Source: Mesorhizobium sp. WSM2240
GTDB lineage: Bacteria > Pseudomonadota > Alphaproteobacteria > Rhizobiales > Rhizobiaceae
Assembly: GCF_040438645.1 (NCBI RefSeq)
Contig: NZ_CP159256.1
Span: 372,001 to 436,000, forward strand
Direction of reading: 5' to 3'
Length of the DNA: 64,000 bases
Position 1 is the stretch's first letter. Each line of letters starts with the position of its first letter. The position numbers and the translations under genes were made by a program. This document shows, one piece after another, positions 1 to 9,806 of the stretch. The notes under the pieces were generated by a model, which was not told where the DNA came from, did no database searches, and was given only the letters and a program-made list of their open reading frames with translations.

Positions 1-1256
1 ATCAGCACCGGGAAGCGCGCTGCTTCAGGCAGTCGGTCTACCTGATCTACGCGATGCTTTTCGCCATGCAGTGCGCGCGCAGCATGTTCATTGTACTGAT
101 CTCGTGGTTTGCGCTTCAGATTACCGGAGAAATCGCATCGGTCGGCAAGGTCCTGATCTGCTGGCAGCTGCTGGCTTTTACCGTCGGCCCCTTCCTCGGG
201 CCGGTTGTCGATCGCTTCCGCCGCCGCACGCTGTTCGTCATCGGCGAGATCGTTCACGGCGCAGGCCTAGTACTTCTTGCCCTGATCGCATTTGCTTATT
301 CGCCTGAACGCACGCCGATCACGTTCCTCTACGGCACGGCGTGCCTGGTGTCTGTCGGCTCGCTGCTTTCCTATCCCAGCAGTCAGGCCTTGATTTAGCT
401 GGCCGGCGGACCGGCGCTGATGCGGACGGTTTCTTCCGGCATCTTTTCCACCCAGGTCGGAAACATTATCGGCGCTGCACTTGGCGGGCTTTGCCTTGCG
501 CTTTCCGGCGTGACCGGCAGCCTTATCACCTGCGCCGCCTTGTCGTTCGCGGCTGCCGCGCTCTCGGCGTTGCTGCGCCTCGAAAAAGACCGCACCTGTC
601 CGGCGATGGACAACCGCCATATGCAGGGCCTGTTCAAAGGCATTCTGGAAATCTTCAGGAAGCCACCTCTAGCGCTTGCGGCATTTGCCCTGTTGCTGGC
701 CTATGCGTCCGCGCACGCTTCCAATGCCCTTCTCGCCGGCTTTGCCCGTTTTGAATTGAAACTTTCATCCGATCTCTACGGCTGGGTCGCCGCCATGTAT
801 TCAGGTGGAGGGCTGATCGGAAGCGTCGCCCTCGCCTGCTTTTCCAATGCCGTGAGAGAGAGGGTTCTGATCGCGGCGGGAACCGCTTTTCTGGCTGCCG
901 CCACTGGCGGCTTCTCCACGGCTCAGACCATAAGCGAGGCTGTGCTCTGGCAGGGTCTGATCGGCCTGTCGTTCATGATGATCCGCGCCGGCAGCGATGT
1001 GATGGTGCTGAAGGTCGTGGTCAACCAGATGGTTGGCCGGGTCCGAAGCAATATCGATGCCGCGGTCGGGTTAACAGCCATCAGTATCTACCTGCTCCCG
1101 AGCCTCATCCCGGATGTCCGGATCCGACTCATCTATCTTGGCCTGGCCGGTCTGTTTGCGTGCGGAAGCGGCGCGATTGTGTGGGCGCAATGGACCTCGG
1201 CAACGGCTGAGCAGAAACGATTGTCGCGGTCCCGATCGGGGTCGAGCCTTCCCTAA
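1..1256 (+). pseudogene. MFS transporter interrupted by an in-frame stop, 5' end outside window
   Basis: The frame is open from the window edge, hits TAG at 396-398, then continues in the same frame to 1256. The two halves read as one major facilitator superfamily transporter: hydrophobic helices throughout, and the cytoplasmic-loop motif 'GPVVDRFRRR' near 200-230. The residue at the stop lies in 'SSQALI*LAGGPALMRT', where CAG (Gln) would fit, so a single C-to-T change explains it. Reading on from the ATG at 420 would give only a C-terminal half. Most likely an inactivated exporter; substrate unknown. A sequencing error at one base is the alternative. Confidence 0.8.
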
Positions 1257-1285
1257 TGTGATTATTGAACAAACTGATCTAGCAC

Positions 1286-1852
1286 ATGAAACCACAATTA
1301 GAATTTGGTCAGAACGCGAAGCAGTTGTCTCAGCTGTCTGCGAGCAGGGCTCGCGCGGAAGACATCCAGCTGTGCCCCGTCGCTGGCTCCGATCGGGCCG
1401 CCATCGCACGGCTACTGCTTGACCCTGAACAGGAACAGTTTGCCGGCTCGGTGGATCCGATCTTCGACGAACTGCAGGACAGCCTGCACCCAGACCTGGA
1501 GCATCCCTTCGCAATCGTCGTCCGGGACGAGACGGTCGGTTTCTTCATTCTACGTGAGAAAAAAGCAGTGCCAGCCTGGGCGCCACAGGACGTAGTCACC
1601 CTGCACAGCTTCCGTATTGGCCGCGCCCGTCAAGGCAGGGGCTACGGTCGGGCCGGAACGGCGTTGGCGGCTGCCTGGGTCCGACAGAACCGCCCCGACG
1701 TGACGCAACTGATGCTCGCCGTGAACACGCGCAACCTGGTCGCGAAGGCGGTTTATCTCAATTGTGGCTTCATCGACACTGGAGCAACCTATCGCGGTCC
1801 CATCGGCCAACAGAACATTCTCAGCTACATCATCAGCCGCAACAGCGGTTGA
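1286..1852 (+). CDS. GNAT-family N-acetyltransferase
   Basis: A 188-aa protein with the GNAT acetyl-CoA-binding signature: 'RQGRGYGRAG' around residues 113-122 fits the (R/Q)xxGxG/A pyrophosphate loop, followed by the helix and the 'NTRNLVAKAVYLNCGF' segment typical of motif B. It would transfer an acetyl group from acetyl-CoA to an amine; the acceptor cannot be told from sequence. It stands alone between the broken MFS gene and the MmgE/PrpD gene. No clear Shine-Dalgarno precedes the ATG at 1286, so the start is uncertain; the first 30 residues are not needed for the fold. Confidence 0.8.
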   Translation: MKPQLEFGQNAKQLSQLSASRARAEDIQLCPVAGSDRAAIARLLLDPEQEQFAGSVDPIFDELQDSLHPDLEHPFAIVVRDETVGFFILREKKAVPAWAPQDVVTLHSFRIGRARQGRGYGRAGTALAAAWVRQNRPDVTQLMLAVNTRNLVAKAVYLNCGFIDTGATYRGPIGQQNILSYIISRNSG

Positions 1853-1893
1853 CGATGTCACATTTTCCACTCCGCATCTTTCCAAACTGGGAG

Positions 1894-1915
1894 CCTAGGT
1901 ATACTAGGTATCCAA
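1894..1915 (+). promoter_or_regulatory. GntR operator-like site A
   Basis: The stretch carries GGTAT-ACTAGGT-ATCC at 1898-1913, a near copy of the sites at 8814-8840 and 8945-8965. All three share a core resembling CCTAGTATACC on one strand. It ends about 17 bases before the start of the MmgE/PrpD gene, in a promoter-proximal position. I infer binding by the HutC-type regulator encoded at 8981-9763. Confidence 0.6.
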
Positions 1916-1931
1916 CCAAGCGGAGGAACTG

Positions 1932-3272
1932 ATGAGCTTCGTTGCCGAGCAACTCGCCGAATTCGTCTGCAATGCGCGATACGAGCACCTGTCCGGTATC
2001 GCAGTCGAGAAGACCGAGCGCGCCATTCTCGACACGCTAGCGTCTCTCATTGGCGGGATTCCAACCGATAACGCCAGGCTCTCACTTGAAGCCGCGAAGC
2101 TCTTGTTCGGAGCCGGCGCGGCGCCCGCCTGGTTCACGCAATCGAAGCTGCATCCGCTCGGCGCCCTGTTTGCCAATTGCGCGGCGGCAAGCTCACTCGA
2201 CATTGACGATGGACACTGCCTCGCCGCAGGTCACCCCGGCGCCGCCATTATCCCAGCCGTCGTGCAGGAAGCAGCGAAGCTCGGCAGCGATGGCTGCGAC
2301 GTGCTTGCCGCCACCGCACTCGGCTACGACGTTGCGTTGCGAATTGCCGCCGCCCGTCGCTTCACCGACACGATGAGCTTCGCAAGCGGCCAATGGACAG
2401 GCTTCGGAGTGGCTGCCGCCATTGGTTGGCTGCGCCGCATGCGGCCCAATCAGGTCGCACATGCCATCGCAATCGCCGGAGCCGAAGCGCCCCGAAACCT
2501 GCCGCAAGGCGACTGCCAGGCAAGTTCCGTCAAGGGCAGCAGCCCCTGGTCGACGGTAACGGCCTTGTTCGCGGTCGGGCGGGCCGGCTATGGGATGAGC
2601 GGCTCGATCGACATGCTGGACCGGAACCGCGCCTATGACGTTTTGGCCATCACCGCCGATCTCGGCAGCCGCTGGCTGATCAGCGAAACCTACCTCAAGC
2701 CATATGCCGCTTGTCGCTATACACATCCGGTCATCGATGCCGTGCTGATGCTCGTCGCCCGCCAAGATCAAGGGAAACCCATCGACCGGATAGTCGTCGA
2801 TATCTTTCCAGAAGCACGCAAACTCCCCAACGAGATTGCGCCAAAGTCGCTCGAGGGCGGGCAATTCTCCGTCCCCTTTGCGGCAGCACTGGCAGCGCTC
2901 AGAGGGGCGAAAGCCTTCCGGCCGTTGCGCCCTCACTCGCTGGCCGACGCCGAAGTCCTCGATCTGGCTGCAAAAGTGGAAACCCGATACCCGCAGGAAT
3001 TTGCCAATGCGTTTCCGGGCAGGACGCCAGCGCGGGTTACCATGATCATTGACGGCCGGGAGGTCGTCGCCGACGTGCCTCGGCCGCTCGGCGATGCCAA
3101 TAATCCGATGGACCAGGCCGCCGTCGCGGACAAGCTCCACGACCTTGGCCGTGGCCTCCTTTCGCAGGCCGAGCTCGATAGACTCATTGAATCGGTGGCG
3201 CTCCTCAAGCAGGGGAAAAGCGCACCGCTCTTCGCCTGCCTTGCAGCCCGGCCGATCGAGTCAGTGGCGTGA
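1932..3272 (+). CDS. MmgE/PrpD family protein
   Basis: A 446-aa protein of the MmgE/PrpD (2-methylcitrate dehydratase-like) family, which also includes cis-aconitate decarboxylase and many uncharacterised dehydratases or isomerases. Family features seen: an N-terminal helical segment with 'ILDTLASLIGG', 'SLDIDDGHCLAAGHPGAAIIPA' near residues 93-114, and 'KPYAACRYTHPVID' near 256-269. The start is well supported by GGAGGAACTG directly before ATG. An operator-like site precedes it, matching those near the transporter and regulator genes, so it probably belongs to the same catabolic regulon. Substrate unknown. Confidence 0.88.
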   Translation: MSFVAEQLAEFVCNARYEHLSGIAVEKTERAILDTLASLIGGIPTDNARLSLEAAKLLFGAGAAPAWFTQSKLHPLGALFANCAAASSLDIDDGHCLAAGHPGAAIIPAVVQEAAKLGSDGCDVLAATALGYDVALRIAAARRFTDTMSFASGQWTGFGVAAAIGWLRRMRPNQVAHAIAIAGAEAPRNLPQGDCQASSVKGSSPWSTVTALFAVGRAGYGMSGSIDMLDRNRAYDVLAITADLGSRWLISETYLKPYAACRYTHPVIDAVLMLVARQDQGKPIDRIVVDIFPEARKLPNEIAPKSLEGGQFSVPFAAALAALRGAKAFRPLRPHSLADAEVLDLAAKVETRYPQEFANAFPGRTPARVTMIIDGREVVADVPRPLGDANNPMDQAAVADKLHDLGRGLLSQAELDRLIESVALLKQGKSAPLFACLAARPIESVA

Positions 3273-3300
3273 TGGAAGCGCAGACAGCCGATTCACGAGG

Positions 3301-4503
3301 TCAGTCGGCTTCCCGATCTGCGCGGGTAATCGGCTTCGAGAACTCTTCGTATTCGCAAAAGCCGCTTGAGGTGCCGATGAGCACGACAGAGGCATCCCGC
3401 CTCACCACGCCTTGGGAGACGAGCCTTCTGAGACCGGTCAGCGCCGCCGCACTCGAAAGTTCAAGGTAAAACCCACTCTGCGCAAGGCGCTTCTGATCCA
3501 CACGGGCAGTTTCGTCGTCTGCGACCACCGCCCTGCCCCTGCATGATTTCAGAGCGTTGAGTGCCTGGTAGGTCACGGTGGCGCCGCCGATAGACGTCAT
3601 CGCCGTGCTGCCGGGGAAGTTCGCGCGATAATCCTCACCCGCAAACACCCTGGAAATCCGGGCGAAGGGCTCGACAGCATGCACACGAGGTCGCCTCTTC
3701 ACGAAGCCGGCGACCTGCAAATCGCAGTAGCCGCGCCCGATCCCCCACAAAAGGTCAGCCCTCGACGTAGGCACGAAGATGTCGGTAGGTGGATCTGCCT
3801 GAAGCTGCAGGAAAAGCTCGAAAGCAATCGACCTGTAGCCATCCACCCCGAAAGGATTGCTGCCCACCGCCGGAACCACGAAATTTGTGGCGGGATACCA
3901 GTCCCCGGCCCGCACGCCACGCGCGAGCACGTCCCAGCGCTGCTCGGGAGTTGTGGCGGCAAGCAGTGTCGCTCCATGCATTTCGATTGCGCGCCGCCAA
4001 TTCGGGTTCATGTCAGGCGTGGTGATGATCACGCATGTCAGCCCAACATGTGCCGCGTAGGCCGCCAGGGAGACGCCGGCATTCCCACTGGAGGCCGCAG
4101 CAACCGTCGAAGCGCCAATCTCAAGGGCACGCTGGACGACAAGCCTGCTCATACGGTCCTTATGCGAGCCGGTCGGGTTGGCGCCCTCGTTCTTGAGACA
4201 AAGGCCGCGGATCCCGATCTCTTCCGCCAACCTGTCCAGCGGCGCCAGAGGCGTGTTGCCCTCTCCCAGGGCTGGATGATCCAGATAGACCTGCCAATCT
4301 CCAACGCACTCGACACGGTTAGGGAATTCCCGGTATTCCATTGCAAGGCTCGCCGGCATGTTCAGCTTGAAGCAGACCGGACAACCTTCGAAATAGTCCG
4401 CGACCGGATGCAGGGTCGCGCAACGAAGGCAGCGCATGCCGGTCACACGCGGATTGAGCTTCCCGGCTGATCTAAGCATGCAAGGCGGGGCCAGTGCCGA
4501 CAT
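3301..4503 (-). CDS. Threonine-synthase-like PLP enzyme with zinc-ribbon N-terminus
   Basis: A 400-aa fold-type II PLP enzyme. An N-terminal rubredoxin-like zinc knuckle (Cys25, Cys28, Cys41, Cys44) is followed by the PLP-lysine motif 'NPTGSHKDR' (Lys115) and the phosphate loop 'SSGNAGVSLAAYA'. This architecture is that of threonine synthase-like proteins; in the present operon it more likely carries out a beta- or gamma-elimination or replacement on an amino-acid intermediate than threonine biosynthesis (inference). It is the last gene of the minus-strand transporter operon and overlaps the deacylase gene by 32 bases; the ATG at 4479 is an alternative start with only 8 bases of overlap. Confidence 0.85.
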   Translation of the reverse strand: MSALAPPCMLRSAGKLNPRVTGMRCLRCATLHPVADYFEGCPVCFKLNMPASLAMEYREFPNRVECVGDWQVYLDHPALGEGNTPLAPLDRLAEEIGIRGLCLKNEGANPTGSHKDRMSRLVVQRALEIGASTVAAASSGNAGVSLAAYAAHVGLTCVIITTPDMNPNWRRAIEMHGATLLAATTPEQRWDVLARGVRAGDWYPATNFVVPAVGSNPFGVDGYRSIAFELFLQLQADPPTDIFVPTSRADLLWGIGRGYCDLQVAGFVKRRPRVHAVEPFARISRVFAGEDYRANFPGSTAMTSIGGATVTYQALNALKSCRGRAVVADDETARVDQKRLAQSGFYLELSSAAALTGLRRLVSQGVVRRDASVVLIGTSSGFCEYEEFSKPITRADREAD

Positions 4504-5527
4504 CGATATCGGCCATCAGCTTGAAGAGGCAATCGCCGCGTTCGCTGAGCGAAGGAAATCTGCGGCACGCAACAAGGCCGGAGGATTCGAAGAACAGCGT
4601 TTCGGGTTGGCGGGTTGGCAGATCCGGAAAGTGGATGCGTCCCGCGAGTTGCCCGCTCACCACCTCGTCCCCAATGTTCGCGGCCGGCTCGAAGACGCCC
4701 CTGTCCTGGGAATAGACGAACGCGCTATGGCCCCGGACGGTCATGAACCGTGTCGGCGAAGCGGGTTCCACGGCGATATCAGGCAGAATGCCCAACTCCT
4801 TTAAGAGCCGCTTCAGGCCTGCCTCGGCGAGCGACAAGCCCTTCCCGGAAAGGGTGGCGCCACCGCCAAGTTCCGTCGTCAGCGCAAGCGCGCCCCGCTC
4901 CTGCGCGGCCGCGGCCAGCGTTGTGAGGCCGCCGCCGCCCGTTCCATCGCTCACGAAGCTGATCGGCGCTGCGAAAAGCCGCATCAGTCCAAGGAGCTTC
5001 TCATGTTCCTCGCGGGTTCGGCCGGGACGAACCAGGGTGCTTGGAATATATTGGAGGGAACGTCCCCCGGAGTGGAGATCCACAACCACATCCGCCATCG
5101 GGATCAAGACGTTGCAGACATAATGGGCGATCATTTCGGTCGGCGACCCCGCTACATCACCGGGAAACATCCGATTGAGATTGCCCTCGTCCAGAGGCGA
5201 CACGCGGCGACCCGCGGCGACCGCCGGAAAATTGAGCGCCGGAAGGATGATGAGCCGCCCCGAAACGTGGCTCACCTCTATCTCGCGGGCCAGATTGGAT
5301 AGGGCCACCGGCCCCTCATATTCGTCGCCATGGTTGCCGGCTATCAGCAATGCGGTTGGACCCTTGCCATTCTTTATGCAGACAAGCGGGATCGGTATCC
5401 AACCATATGCCGACAGATCGGATGAATGAGGCAGCCTCAGGCAGTCCGACTGCTTCCCGTCGGCCCCATAATCGAGCGGTGTCCAGATTCGCGTTTCACC
5501 GACCATTCTCAACGTTCCTTGCTTCAA
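4472..5527 (-). CDS. Succinylglutamate desuccinylase/aspartoacylase-family deacylase (DoeB/EutE-like)
   Basis: A 351-aa M14-type zinc hydrolase. The zinc ligands are visible: His66 and Glu69 in 'GNHGDEYEG' and His152 in 'VVDLHSGG'. The segment 'GNLNRMFPG' and overall length match DoeB/EutE proteins, which remove the acetyl group from N-acetyl-2,4-diaminobutyrate in ectoine breakdown. The exact acyl substrate here is inference. It starts with a 4-base ATGA overlap with the ABC ATPase gene and runs into the PLP-enzyme gene, so it is in the uptake operon. Cytoplasmic; no signal peptide. Confidence 0.87.
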   Translation of the reverse strand: MKQGTLRMVGETRIWTPLDYGADGKQSDCLRLPHSSDLSAYGWIPIPLVCIKNGKGPTALLIAGNHGDEYEGPVALSNLAREIEVSHVSGRLIILPALNFPAVAAGRRVSPLDEGNLNRMFPGDVAGSPTEMIAHYVCNVLIPMADVVVDLHSGGRSLQYIPSTLVRPGRTREEHEKLLGLMRLFAAPISFVSDGTGGGGLTTLAAAAQERGALALTTELGGGATLSGKGLSLAEAGLKRLLKELGILPDIAVEPASPTRFMTVRGHSAFVYSQDRGVFEPAANIGDEVVSGQLAGRIHFPDLPTRQPETLFFESSGLVACRRFPSLSERGDCLFKLMADIDVGTGPALHA

Positions 5528-6321
5528 TGAAGAACCTTGTCCAGGAAGAGCCGTGTCCGGTGCTGGCGAGGCGCGGCGAAGAACGCAGCAGGCGAAGCTA
5601 TCTCCACGATGCTTCCCTGATCCATGAACACCACCTGGTCGGCGACCTCACGCGCAAAGCCCATCTCGTGTGTCACACTCAGCATGGTCATGCCGTCCCT
5701 GGCGAGGTCGATCATCACGTCAAGAACCTCCTTGATCATCTCGGGATCGAGGGCGGATGTCGGCTCGTCGAAGAGCATGATCTTGGGGTTCATGCACAGC
5801 GCCCGCGCGATCGCAACGCGCTGCTGCTGTCCCCCGGAAAGCTGACCGGGATATTTGTGGGCCTGTTCGGGTATCTTCACCCGTTCGAGGTAATGCAGCG
5901 CGATTTCGGCAGCCTCGGCCCTCGATTTGCCAAGCACGCGCCTTAAGGCCAGAGTGCAGTTGGTCAGAACCGTCAGATGAGGAAACAGGTTGAATTGCTG
6001 AAACACCATTCCGACATCGCGCCGGATGTCCTGCATCCGGTTCTGGTCGCCGGCGAGATCGGCGCCGCAAACCCGGATTGCGCCGCCCTGAAACGTCTCG
6101 AGCCCGTTGATGCACCTGATCAGAGTGGATTTGCCCGATCCGGATGGACCGCAAATCACGATACGCGCTCCTTGCGGGACGCTCAGATCAATAGACTTGA
6201 GGACATGGAAGCTTCCAAACCACTTGTCGACCGCAACCGCTTCCACGGCCGCCGGGACAGCAAGCTCGCCTATGCTGCTTCCTTGCCTTCTCTCTGCTGG
6301 TCTGAGTGCCGCTCGCGTCAT
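5524..6321 (-). CDS. Polar amino-acid ABC transporter ATPase (EhuA/GlnQ-like)
   Basis: A 265-aa ABC ATPase with Walker A 'GPSGSGKST' at residues 58-66, signature '[15 protein letters not shown]' and Walker B '[14 protein letters not shown]'. It powers the two permeases encoded just upstream in the same operon (19-base gap). The N-terminal 25 residues before the ABC domain are longer than usual, so a later start is possible. Its stop overlaps the deacylase start, a tight coupling of uptake and catabolism. Confidence 0.92.
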   Translation of the reverse strand: MTRAALRPAERRQGSSIGELAVPAAVEAVAVDKWFGSFHVLKSIDLSVPQGARIVICGPSGSGKSTLIRCINGLETFQGGAIRVCGADLAGDQNRMQDIRRDVGMVFQQFNLFPHLTVLTNCTLALRRVLGKSRAEAAEIALHYLERVKIPEQAHKYPGQLSGGQQQRVAIARALCMNPKIMLFDEPTSALDPEMIKEVLDVMIDLARDGMTMLSVTHEMGFAREVADQVVFMDQGSIVEIASPAAFFAAPRQHRTRLFLDKVLH

Positions 6322-6340
6322 TGGATGGAAATCCTTCCGT

Positions 6341-7000
6341 TCAACGGCTTGTCGGCTGGAGCAGCTTGCGTTCGATCAGCTTGACTGCTTGCGCGATCGT
6401 CAAAGCCAGGAGAAGAAACACGACGCCGACCACGGTCAAAGATTCGGCATAGCGATAGGTGTCGGATGCGATGTCGAACGCACTGCCAAGCATCTCCGGC
6501 ACGGCGATGACGGCCAGATACGGCGTCGCCTTCAGGATCGAGACGAAATAGTTCCCGACAGGCGCTGCAACGTTTCGCAGCATCTGCGGCGCCAAGATAA
6601 AGAATACGGTGTCGATCCGGTTCAATCCCAAAGCCCTCGCCGCCTCGGATTGACCCTTGGGAATGGCGTCGATGCCGGCCTTGAACACCTCGGCGAGGTA
6701 TCCGCTGAAATAAATGCTCAGACCCAGAACCCCGACCATCAGGGCAGGCAAAATGACGCCGTAATGCGGCAGGACGAAATAAAGGAAATAGAGCCATGCC
6801 AGCACAGGCGTCGACCGGATGAAGTCGATCACGAAGCGCAAGGCATAGCCGGGCGCGGCGCCTGCGCGGCGGAGGATCTCGAAACTGAAGCCCAGGACCG
6901 AAGCGCCGGCGCAGCTCAGGAGCGCAACGCCGATGGTCGTTCCGATCACGCTTAGGATCGGCGGGACGGTTGAGGCGGCAAAGGCTAGGTCAAAGCTCAC
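6341..7000 (-). CDS. Polar amino-acid ABC transporter permease (EhuD/HisM-like)
   Basis: A 219-aa inner-membrane permease of the HisMQ family. About five transmembrane helices are visible, with the cytoplasmic EAA-like loop '[23 protein letters not shown]' in the middle, which docks to the ATPase. It overlaps the preceding permease gene by 11 bases. With the binding protein, second permease and ATPase it forms one importer. Confidence 0.9.
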   Translation of the reverse strand: MSFDLAFAASTVPPILSVIGTTIGVALLSCAGASVLGFSFEILRRAGAAPGYALRFVIDFIRSTPVLAWLYFLYFVLPHYGVILPALMVGVLGLSIYFSGYLAEVFKAGIDAIPKGQSEAARALGLNRIDTVFFILAPQMLRNVAAPVGNYFVSILKATPYLAVIAVPEMLGSAFDIASDTYRYAESLTVVGVVFLLLALTIAQAVKLIERKLLQPTSR

Positions 7001-7649
7001 TGGTCAGTTCCCTTCCAGTGCCGATGCGCAGCTCGACCCATCGACCGAACACGGTGATGGGGTAGCACACCACGAAATACGCAAGCAGAAGCGATGTGTA
7101 GATGCCGACCGGATTGTACTCGAGCTCGGCGATTTCTTTTGCGCGGAACGTCATGTCAGTCAGGGTCACCAGGGAGACCAATGCGGTGCCTTTGACCAGC
7201 TGGATGAACTGGTTGATGAAGGTGGGCGCCATTCTTACCAGCGCCTGTGGCAGCTCGATCAGGTAGAGGACGCGCCGGCGCGACAGCCCGAGCGCCATGC
7301 CGGCTTCGAGCTGGCCCTTGTCGAGAGACTGAAGTCCTGCTCGGACAGCCTGGCTTCCATAGCCTCCCGTGTTCAGCCCCAACACGATTGCGCTTACGGT
7401 GATTGCCGGCAATTGGATGCCGACGACCGGCAGCGCATAGTAGAAGACGAAGAGCAGGATGATCACTGCGGAACTGCGCCAGAACTCGATGATCGAGGTG
7501 ACGATAAGGCGGACTGCTCCTTTGGTCAGGTATTGCGCCACGCCGAATATGAGCGCGAAAGGAACCGCAAACAGGAGCGCAAACGCCGTCACGGTCGCGG
7601 TGACGCGGAACCCTTCGAAAATGCCGAGGAAGATCTCAACAATGGTCAC
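6990..7649 (-). CDS. Polar amino-acid ABC transporter permease (EhuC/HisQ-like)
   Basis: A 219-aa HisMQ-family permease with the EAA loop 'QAVRAGLQSLDKGQLEAGMALGL'. The longest frame starts with TTG at 7670, but GTG at 7649 is preceded by AGGGA at a normal distance and gives the usual N-terminus, so I take GTG. It is about 240 bases downstream of the binding-protein gene and overlaps the second permease gene. Membrane component of the same importer. Confidence 0.88.
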   Translation of the reverse strand: MTIVEIFLGIFEGFRVTATVTAFALLFAVPFALIFGVAQYLTKGAVRLIVTSIIEFWRSSAVIILLFVFYYALPVVGIQLPAITVSAIVLGLNTGGYGSQAVRAGLQSLDKGQLEAGMALGLSRRRVLYLIELPQALVRMAPTFINQFIQLVKGTALVSLVTLTDMTFRAKEIAELEYNPVGIYTSLLLAYFVVCYPITVFGRWVELRIGTGRELTSEL

Positions 7650-7670
7650 AGACGCGCATCCCTGATCCAA

Positions 7671-7889
7671 GAGAAGCTACCGCTGCGGAACAGTTTGGTC
7701 TCATCCCGTCGCCTGCCGAAATCATCTTCCGGGTCATCAATTCGCAGTTCTCTTAAGACCGGATCCCGCATCAGCACACATCGCGTGAATGGAGGCAAAC
7801 GCGTCGGCGTTGCGGGCTCAGTGCACGATTGCTGATGCCTTCTCGCAACGCTCGCTCTCATACGCTTGTTCGCCATCCCTTGCGCCAGG
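7671..7889 (-). other. Gap between binding-protein and permease genes
   Basis: A 219-base stretch with no convincing gene. Gaps of this kind after a binding-protein gene often carry mRNA-stabilising or attenuating structure, but I see no strong hairpin here. Confidence 0.4.
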
Positions 7890-8783
7890 TCAGCCCTCTC
7901 CGTCGCAAACCTGCTCATATGTGAGGTCTGGCGCCGTCTCTTGTTCGCTGAAACCGTTCCTGGTCATGATATTCGCCACGGTGCCATCGGCCTTAAGTTC
8001 TTTGAGCCGGGAATTATACAAATCGCGAAGGTCACCATCCTCTTTTCGAAATGCGATTGCCGAATAGCCGAACCGCTCTTTGCCGTTTTCCTCGATCAGG
8101 CCCTGGAAGGGCAATGCGCGTTCGATGCCGCTGATCTTTTCGTCAGACAGAATGCGAGCGACGGTCGGCGCCGAAAATGCCGCTACGTCGATCCTGCCGG
8201 TGAGCAGGGCCGAAACATTTGCCTGGATGTCCGGGAACAAGAGCGTTCGCTCGTCGGGCACGCCGGCGGCGGCCGCGTTCTTCGCGGTCGTGCTGCCGCG
8301 ACCCGCGCCGAATTTGATCTCGGGGTTCGCCGCGATTTCGGCGTAGCTGTGGATCCTTTTTGGATTGCCCTCAAGCACGAGAGCTGCGTCGGCAAGCTTT
8401 AGGTCAGGATCGCTGAAGGCAACGAGCTCGCAACGCTCGGGGGTTATGTAGAGTCCGGCTGCAATCGCGTCGAAGCGCCCGGTAGTGAGCGCCGGTATCA
8501 GCGCGCCGAACTCGGTGATCACCAGTTCCACTTCCCGCACGCCAAGGCTCTCAAAGGCCGCCTTGATCAGATCGGGGTGAAACCCGGCAGGCTCTCCGCT
8601 TTTGTCGCGAAAGCCCCACGGGGCGCCATTGGATATACCGATCACGATCCTGCCTTCCCGCAAAATCCTCTCGCGTGCTGTCTCAGCCATCGCCGTAGCG
8701 GTGACTGCCGCCGAAGCGAGGAGCGTTACGCAGAGCGCTGTAGCTGCCCTTGCCTTGCGCCAGAATCGGAATCCGTCTGCCAT
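7890..8783 (-). CDS. Periplasmic amino-acid/ectoine-type binding protein (EhuB-like)
   Basis: A 297-aa extracellular solute-binding protein of family 3. A signal peptide (positive residues, then a hydrophobic stretch ending 'ATAMAE') precedes the mature domain. The block 'ITEFGALIPALTTGRFDAIA' followed by 'GLYITPERCELVAFSDP' closely resembles EhuB, the ectoine/hydroxyectoine receptor of Sinorhizobium. Ectoine itself as ligand is inference. The start has an excellent Shine-Dalgarno, GGAGGAGGG. First gene of the uptake operon, with an operator-like site just upstream. Confidence 0.88.
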   Translation of the reverse strand: MADGFRFWRKARAATALCVTLLASAAVTATAMAETARERILREGRIVIGISNGAPWGFRDKSGEPAGFHPDLIKAAFESLGVREVELVITEFGALIPALTTGRFDAIAAGLYITPERCELVAFSDPDLKLADAALVLEGNPKRIHSYAEIAANPEIKFGAGRGSTTAKNAAAAGVPDERTLLFPDIQANVSALLTGRIDVAAFSAPTVARILSDEKISGIERALPFQGLIEENGKERFGYSAIAFRKEDGDLRDLYNSRLKELKADGTVANIMTRNGFSEQETAPDLTYEQVCDGEG

Positions 8784-8813
8784 GCTACCCTCCTCCGTTT
8801 GGGCTCACCAATA

Positions 8814-8840
8814 AGGTAGACCAAGTATAACAGGTATGTC
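8814..8840 (-). promoter_or_regulatory. GntR operator-like site B
   Basis: Located about 30 bases upstream of the binding-protein ATG. It matches the 19 bases starting at 8946 (site C) at 14 positions, including the AGTATA core. It probably controls the minus-strand uptake/catabolic operon. Confidence 0.55.
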
Positions 8841-8944
8841 AAATTTTTATGAAGCTTCTGTTTCGCTTTTGTGTAGCCATTGTCCCGGTGGCATTGCTCC
8901 CCCGCCGCCGTTTTCCCGGGATGGACATCCAAACCGCGGTGTTG

Positions 8945-8965
8945 TAGGTATCCCTAGTATACCAA
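8945..8965 (+). promoter_or_regulatory. GntR operator-like site C
   Basis: Contains the inverted repeat GGTAT (8947-8951), seven bases, ATACC (8959-8963), 15 bases before the start of the GntR gene. Presumed autoregulatory site, the most symmetrical of the three copies. Confidence 0.6.
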
Positions 8966-8980
8966 ACATAGGGGGCACGA

Positions 8981-9763
8981 ATGTCGGGACAGGTCGCAAC
9001 CGCTCTTCACCAGACCGTGCGGCAGGAAATCATGCGCCGTGTGAGCGCCGGGGAGTATGATGTAGGCGAACCCCTGCCGTCCGCTGCGGCTCTGGCCGAG
9101 GAATTCGGGGTGAGCGCCATCACGATCAAGCGGGCATTGCGCGACCTGCAGCCCGCCGGGATATTGCGCTCTGTACCGGGGCTTGGGACCTTTGTGCGTG
9201 AGCGGCGCAGATTCATCCGCGATCTCGATTTCTCGTTCACCTCACTCGAAGACGCCGAGCGGCTCGGCTTGAAGCCATCGCTTCGCCTCGTCTCGGTAAC
9301 CAGGGAAAAGATCGCCGATCCCGCCTTTGAAGTGCTGGAACCGCCAGATGGGCTGATGCTGTGTGTTCGCAAGGTGATTTCTACGGACGACACGCCGATC
9401 ATGTACGACACCACTTTCCTGCCCCGTTCGCTGGACGATGAGGTAATCGACGAATTCGGAGAAAAGTTCATCAGCGAAGCGCTACGCGATCACGGGACCC
9501 GGTTCACCAAAACCAAACTGCTGATCGATGCCGCGCCGGCCTCCGCCGAGGCGCAGCAGACTTTCGCAATCCCGAACGGATATCCGACGCTTCGGCGCCT
9601 CTACCGACTGAGTACCACCGACAAATCCTTCTCGGTGTTCGGGGTCGCCGAATCCCCGTTCGATCGCCTGGCGTGTACGGTTGAACTCGACGTGCCGGTC
9701 GAACAGGTCCCCACTGGAAAAGGCCGGGGCCCCTTGGCGCGCGCGCGGACGAGAAAGTCCTGA
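8981..9763 (+). CDS. GntR-family regulator, HutC/UTRA type
   Basis: A 260-aa regulator. Residues about 10-75 form the winged helix-turn-helix ('GEPLPSAAALAEEFGVSAIT', 'PGLGTFV'). Residues about 95-245 form a UTRA effector domain like that of HutC and FarR, ending 'FSVFGVAESPFDR'. It is divergent from the EhuB-like operon and directly followed by the M24 gene. The three repeated operator-like sites in this region sit at promoters of the genes it would control. Ectoine clusters normally use MocR-type EnuR, so this regulator is a difference from the known system. Confidence 0.9.
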   Translation: MSGQVATALHQTVRQEIMRRVSAGEYDVGEPLPSAAALAEEFGVSAITIKRALRDLQPAGILRSVPGLGTFVRERRRFIRDLDFSFTSLEDAERLGLKPSLRLVSVTREKIADPAFEVLEPPDGLMLCVRKVISTDDTPIMYDTTFLPRSLDDEVIDEFGEKFISEALRDHGTRFTKTKLLIDAAPASAEAQQTFAIPNGYPTLRRLYRLSTTDKSFSVFGVAESPFDRLACTVELDVPVEQVPTGKGRGPLARARTRKS

Positions 9764-9806
9764 CCGATACAGCCCGACGGGCCACTCACAGGGGCAAGAA
9801 AAATCC

